A stretch of DNA of 64,000 nucleotides from Acinetobacter pittii ANC 4050 (GTDB lineage: Bacteria > Pseudomonadota > Gammaproteobacteria > Pseudomonadales > Moraxellaceae), in contig NZ_KB976987.1 of NCBI RefSeq assembly GCF_000399685.1, positions 3,143,943-3,207,942 on the forward strand, in the 5' to 3' direction. Positions 10,174 to 19,179 of the stretch are shown here, one piece after another (within the stretch, counting starts at the first letter, position 1; each line of letters starts with the position of its first letter). Under the pieces are notes generated by a model that saw only the letters and a list, made by a program, of their open reading frames with translations, was not told the DNA's origin and did no database searches. Position numbers and translations under genes: made by a program.

Positions 10174-10974
10174 ATGAACCAGAAGAATAACCCGATTGGA
10201 ATGATTGATTCTGGTTTAGGTGGGCTGTCTCTGTTTAAGCATATTCGGCAGGCCCTTCCGAATGAAGATATTATCTATTTCGCAGACTCAAAATATGTCC
10301 CTTATGGAGATAAGGATAGCGACTGGATTGTTTCACGAACCACGCATTTAATTTCAAACCTCGTTAATCAAGGCAAATGCAAAGCGATCGTGATTGCTTG
10401 TAACACCATGACGGCTGTAGCGATTGAAACCATTAGAGCGCAAATTAATGTGCCACTGATTGCGATAGAACCAGCGGTAAAACCAGCAGTGGCAATCACA
10501 CAAAGTAAGCACATTGCTGTTTTGGCAACAGCCACTACGGTGAAGGGTAAAAACTTAAAAAGTTTAATTGAAACGTATGCGCAAGATATTAAAGTCTCTT
10601 TAGTGCCGTGCATTGGCTTAGCCGAAAAAATTGAAACGGGTAAAGCGCATACAGCGGAAGTTAAAGATTATTTAAAAAATATTTTAGCGCCGTTGGTCGA
10701 GCAAAAAGTCGATACGATTATTTTAGGATGCACACATTATCCGTTTGTTTCAGATACGATTCAGGAAATTGTTGGTCGTGATATCCAAATTATTGAGCCT
10801 TCGGAAGCAGTTACCGCACATTTAATGCGCCAATTAAATAGATTTGATTTAAGTTCTGAAAGTCCAAATGAGGGAAATCATATTATTTGGACCAGTTCAG
10901 ACCCGTTGGAAGTTGCAGACGTTACTTTTTCACTGTTAGGTAAGCATTTACCCGTAAAAGCTATAGAAAAGTAA
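10174..10974 (+). CDS. murI: Glutamate racemase
   Basis: Interconverts L- and D-glutamate, supplying D-glutamate for peptidoglycan. The 266-residue protein has the N-terminal substrate motif IGMIDSGLGGLSL and the two catalytic cysteines in VIACNTMTA and ILGCTHYPF. It is transcribed alone and followed by a clear terminator. Confidence 0.95.
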   Translation: MNQKNNPIGMIDSGLGGLSLFKHIRQALPNEDIIYFADSKYVPYGDKDSDWIVSRTTHLISNLVNQGKCKAIVIACNTMTAVAIETIRAQINVPLIAIEPAVKPAVAITQSKHIAVLATATTVKGKNLKSLIETYAQDIKVSLVPCIGLAEKIETGKAHTAEVKDYLKNILAPLVEQKVDTIILGCTHYPFVSDTIQEIVGRDIQIIEPSEAVTAHLMRQLNRFDLSSESPNEGNHIIWTSSDPLEVADVTFSLLGKHLPVKAIEK

Positions 10975-10983
10975 ATTCTAGAA

Positions 10984-11020
10984 AAGATGATAAGAGGTAT
11001 ATGCTTATCATCTTATGTTT
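10984..11020 (+). terminator. Terminator after murI
   Basis: A perfect 11-bp stem (AAGATGATAAG, 10984-10994, with CTTATCATCTT, 11004-11014) followed by ATGTTTTT. It isolates murI from the structured RNA region downstream. The next 170 bases are very AT-rich and hold nothing else I can identify. Confidence 0.75.
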
Positions 11021-11190
11021 TTATATAAACTATTAAATTATAATTAACGATTAATCTATTTTGTTAACTAAATATATATAACCCAATTTTATATTTTAAA
11101 TTTAATTAAAAACTGTAAATATAAAAATAAGGATAATATTATTTAAACATTAATTAAATTATTATATTTAAACTTTTTCATTAAAATAAA

Positions 11191-11219
11191 TTGACGTTCT
11201 TTATTATACCGATTAATAT
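11191..11219 (+). promoter_or_regulatory. Candidate sigma-70 promoter for a structured RNA
   Basis: TTGACG (11191-11196), a 17-bp spacer and TAATAT (11214-11219) make a good -35/-10 pair in an otherwise featureless AT-rich stretch. Transcription would start near 11226, exactly where GC-rich, base-paired sequence begins. Confidence 0.6.
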
Positions 11220-11225
11220 TTCGTT

Positions 11226-11455
11226 GCTGGCCTACATTGCCAGTCGGTTTTAGCAGACCGTATCCTAGCGAATGGGTTATACTTTCTGAGTATTTCCCAT
11301 GTGGAACCTTTGTGCCCCCTTTTTCTCTATGGTAGGGCGGAAGGGGGACGCGTTCGCGCGTGCTGGTCGCTAGGTCAGTCTGCTAACCCTCTTTCGTTCT
11401 ACCACCATAAATTATTTCGCGGTAATTTGGTGGTAGGACTCCATTTTTAAGGAGT
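11226..11455 (+). ncRNA. Unassigned structured RNA, about 230 nt
   Basis: A GC-rich island inside AT-rich DNA with no long ORF and extensive pairing. Stems I can see: CTGGC/GCCAG (11227-11231, 11239-11243); a long-range helix TTAGCAGAC/GTCTGCTAA (11250-11258, 11378-11386) continued across an internal loop by CCTAGCGA/TCGCTAGG (11264-11271, 11367-11374); inside this, ATGGG/CCCAT (11272-11276, 11296-11300), CCCCCTT/AAGGGGG (11315-11321, 11341-11347) and ACGCG-TTCG-CGCGT (11348-11361). Then come CTACCACC/GGTGGTAG (11399-11406, 11429-11436) extended by AAATTA/TAATTT, and ACTCC/GGAGT (11438-11442, 11451-11455). I do not recognise it as RNase P RNA, tmRNA, SRP RNA or a riboswitch. The 3' end is not defined. 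Confidence 0.6.
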
Positions 11456-11460
11456 TGGCC

Positions 11461-11496
11461 ATGCCATTATTCAAACTCATTTTCTCTCTCATTTAA
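11461..11496 (+). CDS. 11-residue hydrophobic ORF with hairpin-held RBS
   Basis: ATG at 11461 opens an 11-codon frame (MPLFKLIFSLI) ending at TAA 11494-11496. AAGGAG (11449-11454) lies six bases before it, an ideal Shine-Dalgarno, but its GGAG is part of the ACTCC/GGAGT hairpin (11438-11455), so translation would depend on opening that stem. The product is almost entirely hydrophobic. It could be a type I toxin-like peptide, a leader peptide for the gene at 11692, or a chance ORF. Expression is not shown by the sequence. Confidence 0.35.
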   Translation: MPLFKLIFSLI

Positions 11497-11691
11497 CTAT
11501 TTTATTTATTTAAAATTTGGGTTTTTACTACCTGATTTTTTAAATTTATAAATTATCTTTATTTTAAAATCTTAATTATTTTATTTTCCTGTTTGTATGG
11601 GAGGATTAATTATTATTTAAAAAATTATTTTAATATTTATTTGAATAATATTTTTGTTTTATTTAAAGATATAAATAATCATGAGAATAAT

Positions 11692-11976
11692 ATGAAACTT
11701 CATAAATTTATATTGTTTTTAAACCTTGTGGTCGGTGCTTACGGTATTACAAATGATGACACCAATGCTCAGCAGGAATTTAAAAGAATTTGTTTGTCAG
11801 GTGAACACATGCAAGCCAGTTGCGATTGTATTTGCCAACAGCTAGAACAGGTGTATTCACCTCAAACCGTACAACGTTTAAAACACACCAGTTTGCAAAG
11901 TCCTGATCTCCCACAGGACTTTGCCACTAACATGCTCAGCATCATTCGACGCTGTGACAAAAATGAAATGGGCTAA
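11692..11976 (+). CDS. Small cysteine-rich exported protein of unknown function
   Basis: A 94-residue protein that I do not recognise. It starts with a short hydrophobic segment (MKLHKFILFLNLVVGAYG) that could be a signal peptide, followed by five cysteines at residues 34, 44, 46, 48 and 88; the CDCIC cluster is distinctive. A longer frame from 11593 would add 33 residues in very AT-rich sequence and is unlikely. No strong Shine-Dalgarno is visible at 11692. The gene lies downstream of the structured RNA with no terminator between them, so they may share a transcript. Confidence 0.6.
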   Translation: MKLHKFILFLNLVVGAYGITNDDTNAQQEFKRICLSGEHMQASCDCICQQLEQVYSPQTVQRLKHTSLQSPDLPQDFATNMLSIIRRCDKNEMG

Positions 11977-12135
11977 GTTCGCTTAGCTCCTTTATCTCTG
12001 TGTCGCAATCATCTCTCAAACTTTAAATCAGCGCAAAAGTAAAAGTCCATTGTGACATAGGGTCCTAGAGGGGCTTTGCTATCAAACTGGTTTTTCTTTC
12101 GTGGGAAAGCTTCTGTGTAGCGGTATGAAGGCAAT
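11977..12135 (+). other. Unassigned intergenic stretch with pairing potential
   Basis: There is no ORF I can support. TGTCGCAAT (12001-12009) can pair with ATTGTGACA (12049-12057) with one wobble, and CTTTC-GTGG-GAAAG forms a small hairpin further on (about 12107-12120). It may be the 3' region of the preceding transcript or a small RNA; the evidence is weak. Confidence 0.25.
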
Positions 12136-12170
12136 AAAAAAGCCCGATATGCAGTTATACATATCGGGCT
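12136..12170 (-). terminator. Terminator after glmS
   Basis: Read on the minus strand, an 11-bp perfect stem (12160-12170 with 12141-12151, core AGCCCGATATG) is followed by a T-run (A-run at 12136-12140 on the plus strand). It ends the glmU-glmS unit. Confidence 0.85.
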
Positions 12171-12222
12171 TAATCAATCAGTTATTAAAGCAAAAGATGC
12201 CTTAATAATGATCTTTTTTGAA

Positions 12223-14061
12223 TTACTCTACAGTTACTGACTTCGCCAAGTTACGTGGCTGGTCAACGTCTGTACCACGTAAAACAGCAACGTGATAAGA
12301 CAACAACTGAACTGGTACGCTATAAACGATTGGTGCAAGCCATTCGTTTACTGCTGGAATATGCACAACGTGTTGACGGTCTTTTCCACTGATTCCGCTA
12401 TTTTCGTCAGCGAAAACAAATAACTCACCACCACGTGCCTGAACTTCTTCCATATTTGATTTTAGCTTATCAAGCATTTCATCATTTGGAGCAAGAATTA
12501 CGATCGGCATTTCATTATCAACAAGTGCTAATGGGCCGTGTTTTAACTCACCAGCTGCATAGCCTTCTGCATGAATATATGAAATTTCTTTTAGCTTTAA
12601 TGCGCCTTCCAATGCGATTGGATAATTCGTACCACGGCCTAAGAATAAGCAGTGATTTTTTTCAACGAATAATTCAGACAAACGCAAAATTTCTGGATCA
12701 TGTTTAAGCGTATCAAGAATAACTTTCGGGCTGTGCCATAACTCACGTGTAATTTCTTCAAGCAGAGCAGGGCTAATACGTTGTTTCACTTGACCAATTT
12801 TCAAGATTAACAACATAAGCGCAGCGAGCTGAGTCGTGAACGCTTTAGTTGAAGCAACACCAATTTCAGGACCAGCAAGAGTCAATAAGTGATGATCAGT
12901 TTCACGAACCATTGAAGACGTTGCAACGTTACAGATAGTCAAAGTCTGAATATCGATATTGTTTGCTTTCGCACGCTTTTGAGTTTCACGTAGTGCCGCT
13001 AAAGTATCGGCAGTTTCACCTGACTGTGAAATACAAATATAAAGTGTATTTTCAACAATTACAGGGGTGCGATAGCGGAATTCACTCGCAATTTCAACTT
13101 GGCAAGGCACGCCAATGAGTTGTTCAAACCAATATTTCGCAATCATTCCTGAATGGTAACTTGTACCACATGCAATAATTTGTACGCTTTGAATTTTATT
13201 GAAATCTGCATCAGCATTTTTCAAGAAATCATCACGTAAGCTATTGCCATCAAGCGCTTGAGAAATCGTTTGCTTGATTGCTTCTGGTTGCTCATAAATT
13301 TCTTTGAGCATGTAGTGTTTGTATTCACCTTTTGATGCACTACTTACGGTTGCATCAAGCTCTCGCACTGGACGTTCAACGCGCTCGCCATTTGCAAATA
13401 CTTCAATTGAAGTACGAGTAAGACGTGCAATATCACCTTCTTCTAGGTACATAAAGCGGTTAGTCACTGGTAAAAGGGCTAATTGGTCTGAACTAATAAA
13501 GTTTTCACCAATACCTACACCAATCACTAAAGGTGAACCTTCACGTACAGTAATCAGTTCATCTGGATAGTCGCTATGGATAATACCTAACGCATAGGCA
13601 CCTTTAAGCTGCGGTACAACAGTTTCGACAGCTTCTAAAAGGCTATCTGTGCTTTTTAGTGCTTCAGCAACTAAGTGGGCAACAACTTCAGTATCTGTTT
13701 GAGAAGTAAAAACATAACCTAAAGCTTGAAGGTCATCTTTTAATTCTTGATAGTTTTCAATAATACCGTTATGTACAACAGCAACCTTACCAGACATATG
13801 CGGGTGAGCATTATTTTCAGTTGGTTTACCGTGCGTTGCCCAACGTGTATGTGCAATCCCGATCGCCCCTGTAAGCTGGTGTTCAGCAACAGCATCTGCA
13901 AGGTTGATGACTTTACCTACACGGCGCTCACGTAAAATTTGTTGATTATTTAATAAAGCAACACCCGCAGAATCATAACCACGGTATTCAAGACGTTTTA
14001 AACCTTCAATTAAAATCTCGGTTACACAACGTTCTGCAACGCCTCCGACGATACCACACAT
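12223..14061 (-). CDS. glmS: Glutamine-fructose-6-phosphate aminotransferase
   Basis: Makes glucosamine-6-phosphate from fructose-6-phosphate and glutamine, the entry to amino-sugar and cell wall synthesis. The 612-residue protein starts MCGIVGG, so Cys2 becomes the N-terminal nucleophile of the glutaminase domain (residues 1 to about 240); two SIS isomerase domains follow, with CGTSYHSG and SQSGETADT motifs. The C-terminus DQPRNLAKSVTVE is canonical. It follows glmU after 12 bases in the usual glmU-glmS order. I see no glmS ribozyme, as expected for a proteobacterium. Confidence 0.98.
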   Translation of the reverse strand: MCGIVGGVAERCVTEILIEGLKRLEYRGYDSAGVALLNNQQILRERRVGKVINLADAVAEHQLTGAIGIAHTRWATHGKPTENNAHPHMSGKVAVVHNGIIENYQELKDDLQALGYVFTSQTDTEVVAHLVAEALKSTDSLLEAVETVVPQLKGAYALGIIHSDYPDELITVREGSPLVIGVGIGENFISSDQLALLPVTNRFMYLEEGDIARLTRTSIEVFANGERVERPVRELDATVSSASKGEYKHYMLKEIYEQPEAIKQTISQALDGNSLRDDFLKNADADFNKIQSVQIIACGTSYHSGMIAKYWFEQLIGVPCQVEIASEFRYRTPVIVENTLYICISQSGETADTLAALRETQKRAKANNIDIQTLTICNVATSSMVRETDHHLLTLAGPEIGVASTKAFTTQLAALMLLILKIGQVKQRISPALLEEITRELWHSPKVILDTLKHDPEILRLSELFVEKNHCLFLGRGTNYPIALEGALKLKEISYIHAEGYAAGELKHGPLALVDNEMPIVILAPNDEMLDKLKSNMEEVQARGGELFVFADENSGISGKDRQHVVHIPAVNEWLAPIVYSVPVQLLSYHVAVLRGTDVDQPRNLAKSVTVE

Positions 14062-14073
14062 ACTTCAATCCTC

Positions 14074-15438
14074 TTATTTTTTAACCTTTTGGGGACGTTG
14101 ATAATTTGCTTTTGAAATTTGTTGCGCACGTTCAAAGGAGAGACTTTGTTCGGCTACATCTTTCGTAATCACAGAACCCGCACCAACTGTAGCGCCATTC
14201 CCAATGGTCACCGGAGCAACCAGCGAGCTATTAGAACCGATAAAAACGGCATCGCCAATAGTGGTTTTGTGTTTATTTGCACCGTCATAATTACAAGTAA
14301 TCGTACCTGCCCCAATGTTTGATTCAGCACCGATTTCTGCATCACCTAAATAGGTGAAATGGTTAGCTTTACTACCCAATCCAATTGTTGTGTTTTTAAC
14401 TTCCACAAAATTGCCAATATGTACTTCATTTGCCAATTTAGCGCCTGGGCGTAAGCGTGCAAATGGTCCAATTTGAGCATTTTCACCGACAACCGCACTA
14501 TCAAAAATGCTATAAGCCTGAACTTTAGTGCCTGCTGCAATTTTGGTGTTCTTTAAAATACAACCAGCGCCGATTTCGACAAAATCACCAAGCTCGCAGT
14601 CGCCTTCAATAACCACATTGACGTCAATACGAACGTCATGTCCAACTTTCACAGTACCGCGTAAGTCAAAACGTGCAGGGTCGGCAAAAGTTACGCCTTG
14701 TTGCATAAGCTCTTTTGCTTGCTGTTGTTGAAACTCACGTTCAAGTGCAGCCAGTTGCAAACGGTCATTGACACCTTCAACTTCAAATGCGAGTTCTGGT
14801 TGAATAGATGCGATTTCTAGTCCATCTGCAACAGCCATTGCCACGATATCGGTTAGGTAATATTCGCCTTGCGCATTTTCATTTGAAAGTTTAGGCAACC
14901 ACTCATGAAGTTTTGCATTGCTAACACAGTAAATACCTGTGTTGATTTCTTGAATCTGGCGCTGAGCTTCTGTTGCATCTTTATGCTCAACAATCGCTTG
15001 AATCTTGCCTTCTTGACGAACAATACGACCATAGCCTGTTGGGTTGTCGACATGTAAAGTAATCATGCCAATACCCGTTTTACTTGATACTTCAACAAGT
15101 TGCTCGAGCGTTGTTTGACGTACTAAAGGCACATCACCATAAAGAATTAATGAAATACCGTCTTTAGGAAGTACGGGTAAGGTCATTTGTACGGCATGAC
15201 CTGTACCTAATTGTTCTGCTTGTTCAACCCATTCAATATTTTCTTGTGAAAAAGTTTGTTTGACGTGGTCACCACCATGCCCATAAATCGTAATAATATT
15301 TTCTGCGAATATTTTTTTTGCTGTTTGAATGACATGTCCTAAGAGTGGGCGACCCGCTAAAGGTTGTAGCACTTTAGGAAGCTGAGAACGCATACGCGTT
15401 CCTTTGCCTGCAGCAAGAATAATGACGGTAGTTGACAT
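14074..15438 (-). CDS. glmU: Bifunctional GlmU N-acetyltransferase/uridyltransferase
   Basis: Makes UDP-N-acetylglucosamine: acetylates glucosamine-1-phosphate, then transfers UMP. The 454-residue protein has the pyrophosphorylase signature [20 protein letters not shown] at residues 8-27 and a C-terminal left-handed beta-helix made of hexapeptide repeats (for example [27 protein letters not shown]), ending in the acetyltransferase region [11 protein letters not shown]. It is the first gene of the glmU-glmS unit. Confidence 0.98.
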   Translation of the reverse strand: MSTTVIILAAGKGTRMRSQLPKVLQPLAGRPLLGHVIQTAKKIFAENIITIYGHGGDHVKQTFSQENIEWVEQAEQLGTGHAVQMTLPVLPKDGISLILYGDVPLVRQTTLEQLVEVSSKTGIGMITLHVDNPTGYGRIVRQEGKIQAIVEHKDATEAQRQIQEINTGIYCVSNAKLHEWLPKLSNENAQGEYYLTDIVAMAVADGLEIASIQPELAFEVEGVNDRLQLAALEREFQQQQAKELMQQGVTFADPARFDLRGTVKVGHDVRIDVNVVIEGDCELGDFVEIGAGCILKNTKIAAGTKVQAYSIFDSAVVGENAQIGPFARLRPGAKLANEVHIGNFVEVKNTTIGLGSKANHFTYLGDAEIGAESNIGAGTITCNYDGANKHKTTIGDAVFIGSNSSLVAPVTIGNGATVGAGSVITKDVAEQSLSFERAQQISKANYQRPQKVKK

Positions 15439-15454
15439 GAATAACTCTAATGAT

Positions 15455-15970
15455 TTAACTCAAATGGATAATAATTAGTGTACAAAGAGCAGCCCATACA
15501 CCGGCAATAATATCGTCAAGCATAATACCAAAACCACCATGCACTTGACGATCAATAACGCGTATAGGCCAAGGTTTCCAAACATCGAAAATCCGAAATA
15601 ATATAAATCCCCCAATCACCCACATCCAATTCATTTGTTGTAAATAAAGCAGAGGAAGAAAGGTAATAGATTGACCTGCAAATTCGTCCCACACAATTCG
15701 ACCATCATCGTGTACGTCTATCACTTTTGCAGTTTGACCACAGATATAAATCCCGACCAATGACATGATGAGGATAGCGATCAAGCTTAAGTGAAAGCCA
15801 AGCGATAACCAGATTGGAACGAAGAGTAGGGCAAAGGCAGAGCCAAAAGTACCGGGAGCTTTAGGTGCGAGACCAGATCCGAAACCAACTCCACAGAAAA
15901 CGATGCAGCGGTTGAACCAAGACATGTCCTTAAAATGAATCGGTGGCTTATGCAAAGTGTTGGTATCCAT
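15455..15970 (-). CDS. pgpA: Phosphatidylglycerophosphatase A
   Basis: Removes phosphate from phosphatidylglycerophosphate to give phosphatidylglycerol, in the inner membrane. The 171-residue protein has several hydrophobic segments and the family motifs [24 protein letters not shown] and LDDIIAG. I chose the ATG at 15970, overlapping the end of thiL by 23 bases; the frame stays open to 16006 and another ATG at 15925 is possible. It is the last gene of ribBX-ribH-nusB-thiL-pgpA, a usual gammaproteobacterial order. Confidence 0.92.
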   Translation of the reverse strand: MDTNTLHKPPIHFKDMSWFNRCIVFCGVGFGSGLAPKAPGTFGSAFALLFVPIWLSLGFHLSLIAILIMSLVGIYICGQTAKVIDVHDDGRIVWDEFAGQSITFLPLLYLQQMNWMWVIGGFILFRIFDVWKPWPIRVIDRQVHGGFGIMLDDIIAGVWAALCTLIIIHLS

Positions 15971-16865
15971 GAATTTGCAATGGGTAATCTGAACCCAAAT
16001 GCTCAAAAGTTAGTTGTGTTTTTTCAACGATCTCTCCGATCATTGTAATCTTAATGTCTAGTTGTTTTTGCAAAAGTTTTTCATAATTTTGCGGTGTTAT
16101 TGTAAAACATAATTCGTAGTCATCGCCACCAGCGAGTGCATATTGCCAACGCTGCTGTTCCGGTAGTTCTTGTAGTGTTGAATCAATCGGTAATTTTTCT
16201 AAAAATAATCGGGCACCGACCTTTGACGCTTTTAAAATATGACCTAAATCTTGGGCTAATCCATCCGAAATATCAATCATACTTGAAGCTAATCCCTTCA
16301 ACTGCTGTCCAAGCTGACAGCGTGGAGTTGGGTAGTCCAATCTTTTTTGTAATGGATGACCTAGGTGCTGTAAACCATACGCGGCATCACCCACTTGACC
16401 GCTCACACAAACATAGTCACCGACTTTGGCACCGGAACGTAACACAGCTTGTCCAGTTTCAACCCAGCCCATGGCTGTGACGGTAATGGTGAGATGAGGA
16501 CCTTGCGTCGTATCTCCACCAATAAGAGCAACCCCAAATTGATTACAGCAGTCATAAATTCCCTGACTGAATCCTTCAAGCCATTCATGGTCAATAGTAG
16601 GAAGACTTAACGCTAGTAAAATACTATGCGGTTTTGCCCCCATTGCTGCAATATCTGAAAGATTGACAGCCACACTTTTCCAGCCAATCGCATGGGCAGA
16701 AGTATCAAGAGGGAAGTGACGTCCAGCAACGAGTGTATCTGCACAGATCACCAATTGTTGGTTTGCGGGAGGGGTAATTAAGGCTGAGTCATCTCCAATA
16801 CCTAAGGTGACATCTGTATAAGAGTGTCTGTTAAAGTACTGGTCAATAATAGAAAACTCAGCCAT
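15948..16865 (-). CDS. thiL: Thiamine-monophosphate kinase
   Basis: Phosphorylates thiamine monophosphate to the active diphosphate cofactor. The 305-residue protein starts MAEFSIIDQYF and has the ATP/metal motifs GIGDDSALI, VNLSDIAAMGAKP, GGDTTQGP and ISDGLAQDLGHI. The ATG at 16865 is 16 bases after the nusB stop and has GAAG upstream; the frame runs on to 16907 but that would overlap nusB. Confidence 0.96.
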   Translation of the reverse strand: MAEFSIIDQYFNRHSYTDVTLGIGDDSALITPPANQQLVICADTLVAGRHFPLDTSAHAIGWKSVAVNLSDIAAMGAKPHSILLALSLPTIDHEWLEGFSQGIYDCCNQFGVALIGGDTTQGPHLTITVTAMGWVETGQAVLRSGAKVGDYVCVSGQVGDAAYGLQHLGHPLQKRLDYPTPRCQLGQQLKGLASSMIDISDGLAQDLGHILKASKVGARLFLEKLPIDSTLQELPEQQRWQYALAGGDDYELCFTITPQNYEKLLQKQLDIKITMIGEIVEKTQLTFEHLGSDYPLQIHGYQHFA

Positions 16866-16881
16866 ATCAACTTCAAACCTG

Positions 16882-17331
16882 TTAGTTTGCTTGTTGTTTT
16901 TCAGCACTACGTAGTGTTGAACTTAAACGATCTAGAACGCCATTAATATATTTATGGCTATCTGCTCCACCAAAGTGTTTAGCGAGTTCAATAGCTTCAT
17001 CTAGAACGACACGATAAGGTACTTCTAAATGATCACGTAACTCGTAAGCACCTAAGCGTAATGTCGCTAGCTCTACACCATCAAGTGCACTAAGTTCACG
17101 GTCAAGAACCGGAACAAGTAATGCATCAAGTTCTTCGTGCTGTGCAATCACTTGTGTTAGCAGTTCGTGATAGTAGTTTAAGTCTACCTTGTGCATTGCA
17201 TTTTCCGCACGGGTACGTGCTTCGATTTCATGTACAGGGTTGTGACTCATTTGCCACTCATAAATACCTTGTACAGCAAAACGACGTGCTTTACGCTTTG
17301 CTGCATAAGCGGCTTGCAGTGTTTGAGACAT
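16882..17331 (-). CDS. nusB: Transcription antitermination factor NusB
   Basis: An RNA-binding protein that works with NusE (S10) at boxA sites in rRNA operons. The 149-residue all-helical protein begins [15 protein letters not shown] after a short lead and has the family stretch [29 protein letters not shown]. It lies three bases after ribH and 16 before thiL in a tight operon. Confidence 0.97.
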   Translation of the reverse strand: MSQTLQAAYAAKRKARRFAVQGIYEWQMSHNPVHEIEARTRAENAMHKVDLNYYHELLTQVIAQHEELDALLVPVLDRELSALDGVELATLRLGAYELRDHLEVPYRVVLDEAIELAKHFGGADSHKYINGVLDRLSSTLRSAEKQQAN

Positions 17332-17334
17332 GCT

Positions 17335-17805
17335 TTAAATTGCCTTTAATAAATTAACCATTTCAATAGCAGTTAACGCAGCTTCGCTACCTTTGTTTCC
17401 TGCTTTTGTACCTGAACGTTCGATGGCTTGCTCGATGCTATCAGTAGTTAATACACCATTGATGACAGGCAAGCTGCTTTCTAACGCGACTACACCTAAA
17501 CCTTTTGCACATTCACCAGCAACGAAGTCAAAGTGTGGTGTGCTACCACGAATCACTGCGCCAAGTGCGATGATTGCATCAAACTGGTTTGATGTAGCTA
17601 ATTTTTTAGCAACAATCGGGAGTTCCCATGCGCCAGGAGCATGAATAACAGTAATGTTATCTTCATTTACACCATGACGTTTTAATGTGTCGATTGCACC
17701 ATCCAATAAGTGTTCAACAACAAAGCTGTTGAAACGACCCACTAAAATCGCATAACGACCTTCGCTTGCGAGATGTAATAAACCTTCAATACGGCGAATT
17801 GCCAT
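17335..17805 (-). CDS. ribH: 6,7-dimethyl-8-ribityllumazine synthase
   Basis: Condenses 3,4-dihydroxy-2-butanone-4-phosphate with the ribitylaminouracil intermediate in the penultimate riboflavin step. The 156-residue protein shows the family motifs [45 protein letters not shown] and [16 protein letters not shown]. It follows ribBX, whose product is one of its substrates, after 11 bases. Confidence 0.97.
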   Translation of the reverse strand: MAIRRIEGLLHLASEGRYAILVGRFNSFVVEHLLDGAIDTLKRHGVNEDNITVIHAPGAWELPIVAKKLATSNQFDAIIALGAVIRGSTPHFDFVAGECAKGLGVVALESSLPVINGVLTTDSIEQAIERSGTKAGNKGSEAALTAIEMVNLLKAI

Positions 17806-17816
17806 AGCAACCTCGA

Positions 17817-18938
17817 TTATTTCGTTGTGATTTGATCAGCAGTGACATATTCCACTACTTCTAAATTAAAGCCAGATAAAGCATTGAAACGTAATGGTGA
17901 GCTAAGAAGCTTCATTTTTTCAACACCTAAATCACGCAAAATTTGAGCACCGACACCAATAGTTTGATATTGATGTGAAAGTGCTGCATTGGATTTCACC
18001 GGTTTTGGCTTATTTAAATCATCCAACGCTGGTCCCAAGTCTTGCAAATGATCTTGTCCGATCCAGACTAAAACACCGCGATCACTCGCTGCAATCGTCT
18101 GTAGTGCACGGTCTAGATTCCACGCAGGTTCACCATCAGCTTTATTCAGCTTAAGTAAATCGCGAATTGGACTGAAACCATGTACACGTACTGTTGTAAC
18201 ACCTTCTTTTGGCTCGCCTTTGACTAAAGCCAAATGAATGTCCGGGTTACCAATCTCACGATAACGATAGAGTTCAAATGAACCATATTCTGTTTGAATG
18301 GTCTTTTGATCCAGACGTTCAACCGTTTGCTCATTGGTCATGCGGTAGTGAATCAAGTCCGCAATTGTACCAATTTTTAAGCCATGCTTCTCAGCAAAAA
18401 TTTCTAAATCTGCACGGCGAGCCATTGTGCCATCTTCATTAATGATTTCACAAATGACAGAAGCCGGTTCAAGACCTGCTAAACGCGTTAAATCACAACC
18501 TGCTTCGGTATGACCTGCACGATGTAAAACACCGCCTGGTTGTGCCATTAATGGGAAAATATGGCCCGGTTGTACGATATCAGTTGGTTTTGCATGCGCT
18601 GCGACAGCAGTTTGAATTGTATGTGCACGCTCTGCTGCTGAAATACCTGTTGTAATACCTTCAGCGGCTTCGATTGATAACGTAAAGTTAGTGCTGTGTT
18701 GGGCACCGTTTTGGTCAACCATCAAAGGAAGGTTTAACTGTTTACAGCGCTCACGACTTAACGTTAGACAAACTAGACCACGTGCATGAGTAATCATGAA
18801 GTTAATATCTTCAGGACGAACATGCGTTGCTGCAATGACAAGATCACCTTCATTTTCGCGATCTTCGTCATCCATCAAGATAACCATTTTGCCTGCACGA
18901 ATATCGGCGACAAGATCTTCAACACGACTCAGCGGCAT
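17817..18938 (-). CDS. ribB: DHBP synthase fused to a GTP cyclohydrolase II-like domain (RibBX type)
   Basis: Residues 1 to about 205 are a complete 3,4-dihydroxy-2-butanone-4-phosphate synthase: [36 protein letters not shown] and [12 protein letters not shown] are all present. The rest resembles GTP cyclohydrolase II in layout but, where the active enzyme has zinc-binding cysteines after RVHSEC, this protein reads [17 protein letters not shown] with no cysteines at all in the C-terminal half. It is therefore very probably not a RibBA with two activities but a RibB with a degenerate partner domain (called RibX in some Proteobacteria). No FMN riboswitch is visible upstream. Confidence 0.93.
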   Translation of the reverse strand: MPLSRVEDLVADIRAGKMVILMDDEDRENEGDLVIAATHVRPEDINFMITHARGLVCLTLSRERCKQLNLPLMVDQNGAQHSTNFTLSIEAAEGITTGISAAERAHTIQTAVAAHAKPTDIVQPGHIFPLMAQPGGVLHRAGHTEAGCDLTRLAGLEPASVICEIINEDGTMARRADLEIFAEKHGLKIGTIADLIHYRMTNEQTVERLDQKTIQTEYGSFELYRYREIGNPDIHLALVKGEPKEGVTTVRVHGFSPIRDLLKLNKADGEPAWNLDRALQTIAASDRGVLVWIGQDHLQDLGPALDDLNKPKPVKSNAALSHQYQTIGVGAQILRDLGVEKMKLLSSPLRFNALSGFNLEVVEYVTADQITTK

Positions 18939-19131
18939 TCGCTTTCACCTTTTTTTTGTCGTAAGACAATTTCTATTTAATAAATTTTGCATAGTTTACG
19001 CTGTTTAGATAATTTTGCCTATGATTCTGATTTATCCAAATTTGTGACACTTAAGAATAGATCGAGATTTATTTATACAAATAAATCATAAGAAAAAGGA
19101 GGGGTTTTAAATAAAAGCTATGAATTTAAAT

Positions 19132-19159
19132 AAAAAAAACCTAGCCAAAAGGCTAGGTT
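19132..19159 (-). terminator. Terminator of the gene at 19180
   Basis: Minus-strand stem AACCTAGCC/GGCTAGGTT (19151-19159 with 19138-19146) with a 4-nt loop, followed on that strand by eight T residues (A-run 19132-19139). The remaining 190 bases up to the start of ribBX are AT-rich with no other recognisable element. Confidence 0.8.
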
Positions 19160-19179
19160 CCGATGCGCTTAGTTACTTT

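Noticed and set aside
11226..11455. Assignment of the structured RNA to RNase P RNA, tmRNA, SRP RNA or 6S RNA
   Set aside because: The conserved core sequences of the first three are absent, and the fold is not a single rod closed by its 5' and 3' ends as in 6S RNA. A covariance search is needed to be certain.
18939..19179. FMN riboswitch upstream of ribBX
   Set aside because: The gap is AT-rich and lacks the conserved GC-rich blocks of the RFN element on the minus strand.
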